A DNA stretch of 27,921 bases. Origin: CBDUXP01 sp965371225 [NCBI: uncultured bacterium]. Its GTDB lineage: Bacteria; Abyssobacteria; SURF-5; CBDUXP01. The stretch spans positions 1-27,921 of the forward strand of contig CBDUXP010000052.1 in the NCBI GenBank assembly GCA_965371225.1. Reading direction: 5' to 3'. The notes under the pieces are model-generated. The model saw nothing but the letters and a program-made list of their open reading frames with translations. It searched no databases and was not told the origin of the DNA. Below are positions 8,155 to 16,290 of the stretch, in pieces. Each line of letters starts with the position of its first letter. Position 1 is the first letter of the stretch. Position numbers and translations under genes: made by a program.

Positions 8155-9321
8155 ATGGCAGTACTTTCGGGCGCCGCCGCGATTGTCGGCGTAGCCGAGT
8201 CCGACGACATGGGCAAGTGCGGGGGGAAGACCAACCTGGAACTGCACGCTCAGGCGGCGCGGAACGCGCTGGCCGATGCGGGCCTGACGCGGGACGACGT
8301 GGACGCGGTGCTCTGCGCCGGTGAATCGCCCCTCGAGGTGTGCGAGTACCTGCAGATCTTCCCACGCTTTCTGGACGGCACCTCCGTCGGCGGCTCCTCG
8401 TTCGTCATGCACGTGGCACACGCGGCCGCCGCCATCGCCACGGGCCGCTGCGAGGTCGCCCTGATCAGCCACGGCGAGGCGGGCTATTCCGACCGCAAGC
8501 GCACCGGCACGCGTGGTGGCGGCCGGCGGCGGCGGGCGATGGGCCTGCGCAACCAGTTTCAACTGCCGTATGGACACGCGGGCCCGCCGATGGATTACGG
8601 CATGGCCTGTCACCGCCACATGCACGAATTCGGCACCACGCACGAACAGCTCGCGGAAATTGCCGTCGCGACGCGCAAGTGGGCGGCGCTGAACCCGAAG
8701 GCCCTCTACCGCGATCCCCTCTCGATTGACGACGTGCTCAACTCCCGCTGGATCGCGTATCCGTTTCACTTGTTGGACTGCTGCCTGGTAACGGACGCGG
8801 GCGGCGCCGTGGTGCTCACGTCTACCGAACGGGCGCGCGACTTGCCACAGCCCGTCGTGCAGATCATCGGCATGGGTGAGAGCGCGGATCATTCGCTCAT
8901 GACGCAGATGCCCAGCCTCACGAGTTTCAGCGCCACAACGAGCGGCCGCGAGGCGTTCGCCATGGCCGGCGTGACGCACAACGACATCGACGTGACAGAG
9001 CTATACGACTCGTTCACGTATACCGTCCTGGTGACATTGGAAGACCTGGGGTTCTGCGCCAAAGGGGAAGGGGGCGCCTTCGTGAGCGGCCAGCGGACGG
9101 CGCCGGGGGGCGACTTCCCGCTGAACACGCAGGGCGGCGGGCTGAGCTACACCCATCCGGGCATGTTCGGGATCTTCACGCTGATCGAGGGGACGCGGCA
9201 ACTGCGCCACACGTACGCGGACACGCCGGAACGGCAGGTGCGGGATGCGAACATCGCGCTGTGTCACGGCACGGGCGGCAACCTGAGTTCCGCGGCCACC
9301 GTCATCCTCGCGCGGGAGTAA
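8155..9321 (+). CDS. Thiolase-fold lipid-transfer/acyl-CoA protein lacking the nucleophilic Cys
   Basis: The product is 388 residues of the thiolase superfamily (COG0183, SCP2-thiolase/lipid-transfer subgroup). Supporting motifs are the N-terminal AAIVGVAES, TELYDSFTY (281-289), NTQGGGLSYTHPGM (324-337) and CHGTGGNLSSAATV (370-383). True thiolases use a cysteine around residue 80-90; here that region reads GTSVGGSSF (75-83) and there is no Cys between 63 and 99. It is therefore more likely an aldolase-type partner such as Ltp2, or a scaffold, than a beta-ketothiolase. An Arg/Gly-rich insertion (TRGGGRRRRA, 119-128) is visible. The ATG at 8155 has an excellent GGAGGAGGAGGGGG Shine-Dalgarno; the open frame starts further upstream, inside nadB. 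The DUF35 partner gene follows after 2 bases, the standard arrangement. Confidence 0.85.
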   Translation: MAVLSGAAAIVGVAESDDMGKCGGKTNLELHAQAARNALADAGLTRDDVDAVLCAGESPLEVCEYLQIFPRFLDGTSVGGSSFVMHVAHAAAAIATGRCEVALISHGEAGYSDRKRTGTRGGGRRRRAMGLRNQFQLPYGHAGPPMDYGMACHRHMHEFGTTHEQLAEIAVATRKWAALNPKALYRDPLSIDDVLNSRWIAYPFHLLDCCLVTDAGGAVVLTSTERARDLPQPVVQIIGMGESADHSLMTQMPSLTSFSATTSGREAFAMAGVTHNDIDVTELYDSFTYTVLVTLEDLGFCAKGEGGAFVSGQRTAPGGDFPLNTQGGGLSYTHPGMFGIFTLIEGTRQLRHTYADTPERQVRDANIALCHGTGGNLSSAATVILARE

Positions 9322-9323
9322 CC

Positions 9324-9731
9324 ATGCCGAAGCGCACTTTGCCGGAACCGGATCCAATTACGCAGCCCTTCTTCGATTCGTGCAAGGCGCATGCCATGCG
9401 CGTGCAGCACTGCGCCGACTGCGGGAAGTGGGTCTTCTATCCGCGGAACCTCTGCCCGTTCTGTTTCGGAACGAGCCTCCACTGGGAGCCGGTCAGCGGC
9501 ACCGGCGTGCTCTACAGCTACATCATCTCGCACGTGCCGGGCCCGGGGTTCGCCCCGGACGAATGCCCCTACGTCACGGCCATCGTGGAACTGGACGAAG
9601 GGGTGCGCATGTTTACCAACCTCGTCCAGGTGGAGGCCAATCCCGAAGCCATTCGCATGGACATGCCCGTGGCGGTCGTCTACGAGGATCACGACGACGG
9701 GGTCACGCTCCCCCTGTTCCGTCCGGTATAG
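9324..9731 (+). CDS. DUF35 zinc-ribbon/OB-fold acyl-CoA-binding protein
   Basis: The product is 135 residues, the usual size of DUF35/ChsH2-like proteins. The N-terminal rubredoxin-like zinc ribbon is complete: C30-x2-C33 and C44-x2-C47. The following OB-fold shows GTGVLYSYIISHVP (59-72), a typical family strand pair, then PYVTAIVELDEGVRMFTNLV. From family knowledge such proteins partner with thiolase-fold or MaoC-like enzymes and bind the CoA ester. The ATG at 9324 begins 2 bases after the thiolase stop, with GGAG just upstream inside the thiolase 3' end, so the two are almost certainly co-translated and act as a complex, as in Ltp2/DUF35 aldolases. The substrate is unknown. Confidence 0.88.
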   Translation: MPKRTLPEPDPITQPFFDSCKAHAMRVQHCADCGKWVFYPRNLCPFCFGTSLHWEPVSGTGVLYSYIISHVPGPGFAPDECPYVTAIVELDEGVRMFTNLVQVEANPEAIRMDMPVAVVYEDHDDGVTLPLFRPV

Positions 9732-9796
9732 ACTGAGCGCGTGGGGGTGGGAATCAGAGCAGTGAACCGCGCGCGGCGGCTGGGGAGCGGGAGGCC

Positions 9797-11263
9797 GTGA
9801 GCGCCGCAACCGTTGCGCCCCCCACCGGCGAGCGACTTCGCGTCAAGACCCTCGCGTCCTACGGCGCGATTCAGCTGGGGATCAACGCCGTCAGCACCAC
9901 CTGCCTGGTGCACCTGATGTTTTTCTACACGGACGTGCTGCGGCTCAGCCCGAGCCGCGCGGGCCTCGTGCTCCTGCTCGGCCACGTGTGGGACGGCGTG
10001 ACCGACCCCCTCATGGGGTACATCAGCGACCGCGTCGCGTGGAAGGGTGGACGGCGCCGCCCGTTCTTCATCCCCGGCGCCGCCTGCATGGGGATCTTCT
10101 ACGGGCTCCTGTTCATGCCGCCCGCGAATCTGACCAACAGCGGGCTCTTCTGGTACATGCTCGCCCTGTACATCGCCTTCTGCACCGGCCGCACGGTGCT
10201 GAACGTTCCCTACAACGCGCTCGCGCCGGACCTGACGAAACACTACGACGAGCGGTCGCGCCTAGCGGGCTGGCGCGTCGGGCTCATGCTCATCGGGGAC
10301 ATGATGGGGGGGCTGCTGCCCATCGCGCTGCTCATGACGCTGGGCGCGCAGCGTCCGGCCTTCACCGTCGCGTGTGGGATCATGGCCACAATTGCCGTCG
10401 TCTGCGGGGCGGTAGGGCGCTGGGGCACCTTCGAGACAACGGTTGCGGTCGTGCGGGCACCGGGAGCCCCCTCCTGGAGCGGAGCGTTGCGGGCGGTGTT
10501 TTTCCCGCCGGACGCGCCGCAGGCCGGCTGGCTTGAACTCACGTGGCGCGTGCCGCTGCGCGGCCTGCGGGCGGTCGTGGCGCCGATCTGGAGTCCCCCG
10601 GCCCTCATTCTAATCGTGACCTTCGGGATGGTGGTCATCGGCACGGGGTTCCCGTACACCTCGTTCCGCTACCTGAGCAAGTATTACTTCCACGATCCGG
10701 GGCTGGACCTGTACATCATGATTGCGTACCAGGTCATGGGCCTGGCGGCGGTGCCCTTCTGGACCTGGACAACCCGCCGCTACAACAAGAAGCACACCTA
10801 CCAAGCGGCGATCCTGGGCTACATGGCGGTGGGGCTCGTCGTCCTGTATTGCACGAACGACAGCCGGGTGCTGTTTCTCTGCGCCATGGCGGCCTCAGGG
10901 TTCTTTGGGACCGGCATCTGGATGTTGCCGAATGCGCTGTCGCCGGACGTCATCGAGTGGCACCGGGCCCACCGGGAACACACCAACGAAGGCGGGTTCT
11001 ACGGCACGTGGTCGTTCATGTCGAAGCTGGCGGGGGGCGTGAGCCCATGGATCGTCGGCCTCACCCTCGATTACGTGGGGTGGGCCCCCGACGGGGCGCA
11101 GTCGTGGGAAGTGTTGTACGCGATGCTGTCCATGATCGCGGTGTATCCGTGGGCCTTCATGGGTATCGGCGTGATCCTGTTCACGTGGTACCCGATCAGC
11201 CGCGCCGTCTACGCGGACATGATGCGCAAATTGGATTCCGCGGCGCCGCCGACCGACTCGTGA
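9797..11263 (+). CDS. GPH-family (MFS_2) cation symporter, first of a pair
   Basis: The product is 488 residues with about 12 hydrophobic helices. It carries the glycoside-pentoside-hexuronide symporter signature in the first cytoplasmic loop: WDGVTDPLMG (65-74), then GRRRPFF (85-91). A second family signature, PDVIEWHRAHREHTNEGGFYG, lies in the C-terminal half. From family knowledge these transporters couple Na+ or H+ to sugar or glycoside uptake; distant members move other solutes, including lipids, so the cargo is open. The GTG at 9797 follows GGGAGG with a short spacer. The 65-base gap after the DUF35 gene contains TATAGACT (9727-9734) and might hold its own promoter. Its stop overlaps the next transporter's start. 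Confidence 0.88.
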   Translation: MSAATVAPPTGERLRVKTLASYGAIQLGINAVSTTCLVHLMFFYTDVLRLSPSRAGLVLLLGHVWDGVTDPLMGYISDRVAWKGGRRRPFFIPGAACMGIFYGLLFMPPANLTNSGLFWYMLALYIAFCTGRTVLNVPYNALAPDLTKHYDERSRLAGWRVGLMLIGDMMGGLLPIALLMTLGAQRPAFTVACGIMATIAVVCGAVGRWGTFETTVAVVRAPGAPSWSGALRAVFFPPDAPQAGWLELTWRVPLRGLRAVVAPIWSPPALILIVTFGMVVIGTGFPYTSFRYLSKYYFHDPGLDLYIMIAYQVMGLAAVPFWTWTTRRYNKKHTYQAAILGYMAVGLVVLYCTNDSRVLFLCAMAASGFFGTGIWMLPNALSPDVIEWHRAHREHTNEGGFYGTWSFMSKLAGGVSPWIVGLTLDYVGWAPDGAQSWEVLYAMLSMIAVYPWAFMGIGVILFTWYPISRAVYADMMRKLDSAAPPTDS

Positions 11264-12729
11264 GCACCGCAGCCTCCCCCGCCCCCCTCGCGGCCACTCC
11301 CGCGACGGAACGCCTGGGGGCCACGGTGATGCTGTCGTACTGCACCGCCCAGTTCGGCCTGAGCGCGTTGAACACGCTCATGAACACGTCGCTCCCCATC
11401 TTCTATATGAACACGTTGGAGGTGTCGGGCGCCGCGTTCGGGTGGATCATGCTTGCGGGCAAGCTCTGGGACGCGTTCACCGACCCGCTCATGGGGCACG
11501 TGACGGACAACACGCGGTGGCGCGTGGGCCGGCGGCGGCCCTTCTTCGTGCTCGGAGCCCCCTTCCTGGGGCTCACGCTGTGGCTGCTTTTCCGGCCGAC
11601 CCCCGGATTGAGCGGCGCGGCGGTGATCCCCTGGTTCCTCCTGATGTACCTGGGGGTGTACGCGTCGCGGACGGTGTACGAAACCCCGTACCAAGCCATG
11701 ATTCCCGACCTGACCAAGGACTACGCGGAACGGACGCGGCTCGCCACGTATCGCGCCACGATCGGCAACATGGGCGATTTGATCGGCGCCATGCTGCCCG
11801 TGCTGTTGCTAGGGTTCCTGCACCTGAGCGACCAGCGTGGGTATGCGATCAGCGCGTCGATCGTGGGGATCATCGTGGTGGTGACAGCCGGCGCCGCCCT
11901 GTTGGGGACGCGGGAACGCACCAAGGTCGATCACCTGCCGAAACAGCCCTTCGTGAAGAACATGAAGGCTATCTTTCTCTTCCCGATCCGCAATCGGCCC
12001 GCGGGGATTCTCATCATCTGCTATGCGTGTGCGGTCTTTTCCACCGCCATGCCCGTGGCCAGCTTCAAATTCCTTAATGAGTTCGTGTTTCTCGAGACCG
12101 GGTTGGAAACGACCGCCCTGGGCCCGCTCATCGAAGGCATGGGCCGCAAGAACTTCCTCGATATGGCCGTCCTCTTGTGCTACTTCACGGGCGTGTTCCT
12201 CTCCGCGCCCATCTGGGCCCGCGCCATGCGTTTCCGGGACAAAAAGCCTGCGTATATCTTCGCGTTTCTCTACCTCGGATGCATGGTCAGCTTCGCCTTT
12301 TTCATTCCCCGGCACCTGGGCTTCCTCTTCCCGCTGCTCAATCTGCTGGTGGGCGCCGGTGCGCTCGGCCTCTGGACGTTGCCGCAAGCCATCGGCCCCG
12401 ATTGCATCGAGTGGGAGGAACTGCACCACGGCGACCGGCACGAGGGCGGGTTCTACGGTATCTGGTCATTCGTCCAGAAAGCGGGCAGCGGCGTCGCGCT
12501 GCTCACGATGGGTTTCCTGCTCGACCTCATCGGCTTCGTTCCCAAGGCGGTGCAAACGGACGGCGCAGTGCTCGGGCTGCGGTTCATGTACGCCGGGACC
12601 CCCATTCTGATTTGCGTGGCCGCCGCGCTGATCTTCACCCGCTACCCCATCACCCGCGCGGTCTACGAGGACATCATGCAGCAGCTCGCAGCACGCCGGG
12701 GGGAAACTCCGGAACCACCAGCGCCGTAG
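11260..12729 (+). CDS. GPH-family (MFS_2) cation symporter, second of a pair
   Basis: The product is 489 residues and is a divergent paralog of the preceding transporter. It shows WDAFTDPLMG (70-79), GRRRPFF (90-96), and later PDCIEWEELHHGDRHEGGFYG. About 12 helices are visible. It has an extra loop in the middle (VFLETGLETTALGPLIEG to FLDMAVLL) that may extend the cytoplasmic or periplasmic face. The GTG at 11260 is preferred because it overlaps the previous stop as GTGA, which implies translational coupling; the open frame upstream only shadows the first transporter. The tight coupling suggests fixed stoichiometry, perhaps a heterodimer or two transporters for related substrates. Its 3' end converges on the TauD-like gene. 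Confidence 0.87.
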   Translation: MSTAASPAPLAATPATERLGATVMLSYCTAQFGLSALNTLMNTSLPIFYMNTLEVSGAAFGWIMLAGKLWDAFTDPLMGHVTDNTRWRVGRRRPFFVLGAPFLGLTLWLLFRPTPGLSGAAVIPWFLLMYLGVYASRTVYETPYQAMIPDLTKDYAERTRLATYRATIGNMGDLIGAMLPVLLLGFLHLSDQRGYAISASIVGIIVVVTAGAALLGTRERTKVDHLPKQPFVKNMKAIFLFPIRNRPAGILIICYACAVFSTAMPVASFKFLNEFVFLETGLETTALGPLIEGMGRKNFLDMAVLLCYFTGVFLSAPIWARAMRFRDKKPAYIFAFLYLGCMVSFAFFIPRHLGFLFPLLNLLVGAGALGLWTLPQAIGPDCIEWEELHHGDRHEGGFYGIWSFVQKAGSGVALLTMGFLLDLIGFVPKAVQTDGAVLGLRFMYAGTPILICVAAALIFTRYPITRAVYEDIMQQLAARRGETPEPPAP

Positions 12730-12769
12730 CGAGAGGCCCGGCCTACCCCCCTAGCGGCCGCCGACGAGA

Positions 12770-13627
12770 TCAGAACGGGCGGGTGCCGGCGATCTGGGTG
12801 CGGTACATGACGCGCCGCTGCGTGGCATCAAAGTCGGCGCGCTTGTGGTTCGTGCAGCGGTTGTCCCACACCACCACGTCGCCGGGGCGCCATCGGTGCG
12901 TGTAATAGAGGTGAGGCTGGTCCGCGTGTCGCCGCAATTGCTGCAGGAAGGCGCGCTCCTGGCTCGGGTCGGGCAAGCCGGCGAGGCCGAGGGAGAGTGA
13001 GCTGACGTAGAGGACCTTCCGGCCGGTCACCGGATGGGTCCGCACGACGGGATGGTGAAAGCGCGGCACCTCCGCGTCCGTGACCTTCTGGTTGGGCCCG
13101 GCCACGTCCAGCTTCGCGAACCGGCCCGCGTACGGATTGAACGCCCACACTTGCAAATCCGCCACCTGGGCCTTGGTCGCCGCGTCCAGCTCCTCGTAGG
13201 CCATATATAGGTTCGCCCACGACGTGTCGCCACCCTCTGCCGGCACTTCGACCGCATGCAGCATAGCGCCGAGCAGCGGCACGGGCATGTACTGCAGGTC
13301 GGAATGGGGCGCAATCGCCCCCTTCCCCAGGACACCGCCTTCCACCACGTTTGAAACGGGCACCACGGGCGGCTGCGATGCGTCGCCGAGCACCGGAATG
13401 TCAGCAGGCGGAACATACGTGGGGCCGAACCATTCGCTGACGGCCAATTGCCGCTCGCGGGTGAGGTCCTGGTCGCGGAAAATCAGCACTTGATAGTCCG
13501 CGAACGCCTGCAGGATGCCGTAGACGACGGCGCCGGGCTGGTCCCGCGCCAGGTCCACACCGTGCACTTCCGCGCCGAGGGGCCCGCCGGTGGGGACCAC
13601 CTCCAGCGCTACTGCCGCCTCAGGCAT
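12770..13627 (-). CDS. TauD/TfdA-type Fe(II)/2-oxoglutarate dioxygenase
   Basis: The product is 285 residues, the normal TauD length. The iron-binding facial triad is visible as H108-x-D110 (in APHSD) and H261 (in WDNRCTNHKRADFD), with R271/R272 as the likely 2-oxoglutarate carboxylate anchor. LGAEVHGVDL near the N-terminus and QVLIFRDQDL are family hallmarks. Such enzymes hydroxylate sulfonates, aryloxyacids, carnitine precursors or other small acids; the substrate cannot be read from the sequence. The ATG at 13627 overlaps the amidohydrolase stop by 8 bases, so the two are one operon and may act in sequence on the same compound. Confidence 0.9.
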   Translation of the reverse strand: MPEAAVALEVVPTGGPLGAEVHGVDLARDQPGAVVYGILQAFADYQVLIFRDQDLTRERQLAVSEWFGPTYVPPADIPVLGDASQPPVVPVSNVVEGGVLGKGAIAPHSDLQYMPVPLLGAMLHAVEVPAEGGDTSWANLYMAYEELDAATKAQVADLQVWAFNPYAGRFAKLDVAGPNQKVTDAEVPRFHHPVVRTHPVTGRKVLYVSSLSLGLAGLPDPSQERAFLQQLRRHADQPHLYYTHRWRPGDVVVWDNRCTNHKRADFDATQRRVMYRTQIAGTRPF

Positions 13628-15071
13628 TCGCGAGGATCTTCCGCGCCGTCTCTTCGACCACCGTGCCGTCGAAGAACGCCGGGTTCATGCCCCCGTGGAG
13701 GAGCACGGGATAGGTACACACGAAGTCCCGGTAGTCCGCGTCAGTGAGCAGCCCTCTGTCCACCAGGCACCGGCTCACCAATACCACTTCCTTGATGTCA
13801 GGCACGTCCCAATGGCCGATGTCGGACGAGAAGAACGCCTTCAGTCGCAGCCCAAACGGATTGCCCCGCCCGTCGAGCGCCCGGTAGACGCTCCGGTCGT
13901 CCGCCTCGCACCCAAAGAAGAACTGCCGGTCGAACACGTCCGCGATCTCCTGCTCTTCCTGAAAGCCGGCCGCCTCAAACTCGTCGCGCGCCCACGCGGG
14001 CGGCGCGCCCCCTTCGCTGCCGCGCACCCCGTCGCGCATGCTGCCCATCCCAGCCAGCACCGGCCGCCCGATTTTCTCGTTCAGCCCGTACTGCTCGACC
14101 AGCCCGAACAGCTCCGCCCGGTCCAGATGGGTGGGGTCGAATTGCTTTAGGCCCTCGGCGTTCCGCTTCTCCCAATGCTCCTCCAGCGAATGCAGCAGGT
14201 CCGCCGCCCAGCCCGCGCCGCATTCGAGGAAGCCGAAACGCAACTGCGGGAAGCGGCGCGTCACGCCGCCCATCACCAGCGACTTGGCGAATTCTCCCTG
14301 TTGATAGGCGTGGCCCATGATGTGGTTGAACATGTAGTTGGTCGGCGAGCGGCGGCCGGAATCCAGGTATCGCAGGCCGATCGCGCCATGGGAGGTGACC
14401 GCGACACCCAAGTCGCAGAAAGTTTGCCACAGCGGATCGTAATCGTGCGCGCTGTCGATCCCAAAGCGGTCCACCTGCGCCGCGGCAGGGAACGCGTCGG
14501 GATGCGCGGGCCAGGGCCGCGCCACGCCGGGCGGGACCATGGCCACCTTGTACCCGAGCGTCTTCACACAGTGTTCCAGCTCTGCCATCGCCTCTTCGGG
14601 CGTGTGCATGGGCAACACCGCAGACACGGTCAGTCGATCCGTGTGCGGCGCCATGAGTTCCGCGTTCATGGTGTTGATCGCGCGGCAAGCGAGCCGGCGC
14701 ATCTCATCGTCCGGCATGGTCGGGAGGGCGAGGCCCAAGGTGGGATACAACACCGCATAGTCCATCCCGATTTCTTCCAGCCGCTCGGCCAGCAGGTCGG
14801 GAATCATCACCGTGGCTAGGTCGCGCGCGTCGTTTGTGGTGCCCCACCACGCGCCCCGCTGGTCGCCGCGGTCGGCGTCGCCCATGGAATTGAGCGGATG
14901 CGCGCGCATGGTGTCCCGCAGGCGATCGGCGGCTCCTTCACCGCCCACCTTGTCCACGTACCCCAGAAACAGGCCAAAGGGTTCGATCAGGTGCCCGTCC
15001 CCATCAATAATAGGATGATCCAGCTTCGCACGCAGTTCGGATACCTTGGTCGCCGTGTCAGTCTGCAGCAT
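13620..15071 (-). CDS. Amidohydrolase_2 (metal-dependent TIM-barrel hydrolase/decarboxylase)
   Basis: The product is 483 residues, somewhat longer than the 300-400 usual for amidohydrolase_2 (ACMSD-like) proteins. Metal-site candidates are the N-terminal DGDGH (D23, D25, H27), H228 in VTSHGAIG, the NHIMGHAYQQG segment and a C-terminal Asp in FSSDIGHWD. LPMHTPEEAMAELEHC is a typical helix of this family. Members hydrolyse or decarboxylate aromatic and cyclic acids and lactones. An insertion of about 60 residues between the last strands (LAGMGSMRDGVRGSEGG onward) explains the extra length. The ATG at 15071 has GGAGGGG upstream. It is co-transcribed with the TauD-like gene, suggesting a catabolic step. 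Confidence 0.85.
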   Translation of the reverse strand: MLQTDTATKVSELRAKLDHPIIDGDGHLIEPFGLFLGYVDKVGGEGAADRLRDTMRAHPLNSMGDADRGDQRGAWWGTTNDARDLATVMIPDLLAERLEEIGMDYAVLYPTLGLALPTMPDDEMRRLACRAINTMNAELMAPHTDRLTVSAVLPMHTPEEAMAELEHCVKTLGYKVAMVPPGVARPWPAHPDAFPAAAQVDRFGIDSAHDYDPLWQTFCDLGVAVTSHGAIGLRYLDSGRRSPTNYMFNHIMGHAYQQGEFAKSLVMGGVTRRFPQLRFGFLECGAGWAADLLHSLEEHWEKRNAEGLKQFDPTHLDRAELFGLVEQYGLNEKIGRPVLAGMGSMRDGVRGSEGGAPPAWARDEFEAAGFQEEQEIADVFDRQFFFGCEADDRSVYRALDGRGNPFGLRLKAFFSSDIGHWDVPDIKEVVLVSRCLVDRGLLTDADYRDFVCTYPVLLHGGMNPAFFDGTVVEETARKILANA

Positions 15072-15192
15072 GGTCCCCTCCGACTTGTGAGGCGCGCCCG
15101 CTACACCCGTGAGGGCGCGCCGCCCCGCAGTCCGTCACCCTATCCCCTCGGAGGGGAGCCGGGCAACCTTGGCTCGCGACCGCCGCGCGGCC

Positions 15193-16206
15193 TTACGGCT
15201 CAGGGGTTTCGTGCAGCACGCGCTCGTAAAACGCGTACTCCGCGTCAGCCAGCGCCTGTGCCTGCGTCCCCGCGGTCTGGAACAAGTGCGCCGCCTCGGC
15301 ATTCTCCGACAGCGTCTTGAACGTATCCGAGAGGGCGGTCCATTGCTCGCCGATGGCGTGCATCTCGGCGCTCAAGCCCGCGCCCGCCAGTTCGGGTACC
15401 TCGGCCTCGACCTCGCGCAGAAAATCCGCGTACAGATACCGGAAGTGGCCCCCGCCCGTACCACGCCGCTCGATGATCTGATACGCGAAGCGCGTGGTCC
15501 AGCTCCAGTCCCCCGCCAACGCATCCGGCCAGTCTGGCAGCTCTTGCGCGAGCGTGCGCATCCCGGCCACTCCCTGAAACGCGATGGGCATTGCCGGGTC
15601 CGGGTCGAGCAGGGCCTCCGCGTTGCGCCGCATGGTGTGCAGCATCATCGCGCGCATGGCCGGCACGGGGCCCGGCTTCTCGAGCTGATGCCAGTGATAC
15701 TCCAAGGGCATGGGCAACTGGGCGGCGGACCGCGCCTCGTCCAACCGCGCCAGGGTCACGTGCTGCACGCTGTCGAACTGGGTGTCCGATAGGTACGCGT
15801 GCTCGTCGTCGTAGCCCACGAGCAGAATGGTGTGGCCGGCGAAGTGGGTGGACGAGTTGTAGTAGTCCAAGTAGAAGATGTCCGAGCGCAGCATGACCGG
15901 CACGTCCCGGTCCACCCACGCCGCCACGTGTTGCCACGCCTGGTCGCTGTCGGTCTCCAGGTTCCAGGTCCAGGGCTGCTGGATCGTCTCGAAGAAGTCG
16001 GTTTCGAGCATGCGGGACCGGCCGTTGATGACGCGGGGCAGCGGCGTGCCGTCGAGCTTCGCGTAGAAGAACCCGAGGCCGCAGGCGAGGCCGAAGCACA
16101 GCGCTTCGCTGTAGTCCAGCCCGTGATACACCATGGCGTTGTGCAGCGCGGTCGAGCCGCAGTGGCGGCCGGGATGGTGCGTGAAGGGGAGGTGATGCGC
16201 GGCCAC
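15193..16206 (-). CDS. BtrH_N plus DUF4872 protein (papain/C39-like acyl- or peptide-transfer fold)
   Basis: The product is 337 residues with two domains. Residues 5 to about 145 match the butirosin BtrH N-terminal family: GRHCGSTALHNAMVYHGLD with candidate nucleophile C16, a glycine-rich FGLACGLGFFY, THFAGHTILLVGYDD (H121/H125) and D141 in LSDTQF, forming a plausible Cys-His-Asp triad. Residues about 170-330 are helical and match DUF4872. From family knowledge BtrH transfers an acyl side chain from a carrier protein to an aminoglycoside, but most members are uncharacterised. No carrier protein, aminoglycoside or RiPP gene lies nearby. Start: GTG 16206 with AGGAG 7 bases upstream and a clear promoter. 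It ends 121 bases before the amidohydrolase start, so readthrough into that operon is possible. Confidence 0.85.
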   Translation of the reverse strand: MAAHHLPFTHHPGRHCGSTALHNAMVYHGLDYSEALCFGLACGLGFFYAKLDGTPLPRVINGRSRMLETDFFETIQQPWTWNLETDSDQAWQHVAAWVDRDVPVMLRSDIFYLDYYNSSTHFAGHTILLVGYDDEHAYLSDTQFDSVQHVTLARLDEARSAAQLPMPLEYHWHQLEKPGPVPAMRAMMLHTMRRNAEALLDPDPAMPIAFQGVAGMRTLAQELPDWPDALAGDWSWTTRFAYQIIERRGTGGGHFRYLYADFLREVEAEVPELAGAGLSAEMHAIGEQWTALSDTFKTLSENAEAAHLFQTAGTQAQALADAEYAFYERVLHETPEP

Positions 16207-16235
16207 AACGGTACTCCTAGCGTCGGGGGCGAATC

Positions 16236-16264
16236 AGTATGGCAAGCACGCCGCAGCGGGTCAA
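16236..16264 (-). promoter_or_regulatory. Promoter of the BtrH-like gene (TTGACC-N17-CATACT)
   Basis: TTGACC (16264-16259) and CATACT (16241-16236) on the minus strand are 17 bases apart and each differs little from the sigma70 consensus. The predicted start near 16229 gives a leader of about 23 bases containing AGGAG. Confidence 0.6.
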
Positions 16265-16278
16265 CCGCGAAGCGTCTC

Positions 16279-16284
16279 TATAAT
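16279..16284 (+). promoter_or_regulatory. Consensus -10 (TATAAT) of the gamma-glutamylcyclotransferase-like gene
   Basis: A perfect TATAAT lies 6 bases before the GTG at 16291, so transcription would begin on the start codon and give a leaderless mRNA. No -35 is visible, and the region upstream is shared with the divergent BtrH-like promoter. Confidence 0.55.
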
Positions 16285-16290
16285 ACGGTG

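Noticed and set aside
12726-12746. Inverted repeat GTAG...AGGCC-C-GGCCT...AC between converging genes as a terminator or repeat element
   Set aside because: The usable stem is only about 4 bp and there is no T-tract; it may be chance in GC-rich DNA.
15143-15157. Hairpin TCCCCT-CGG-AGGGGA after the BtrH-like gene as a terminator
   Set aside because: The stem is only 6 bp with a 3-base loop and there is no T-tract, so it is too weak to call.
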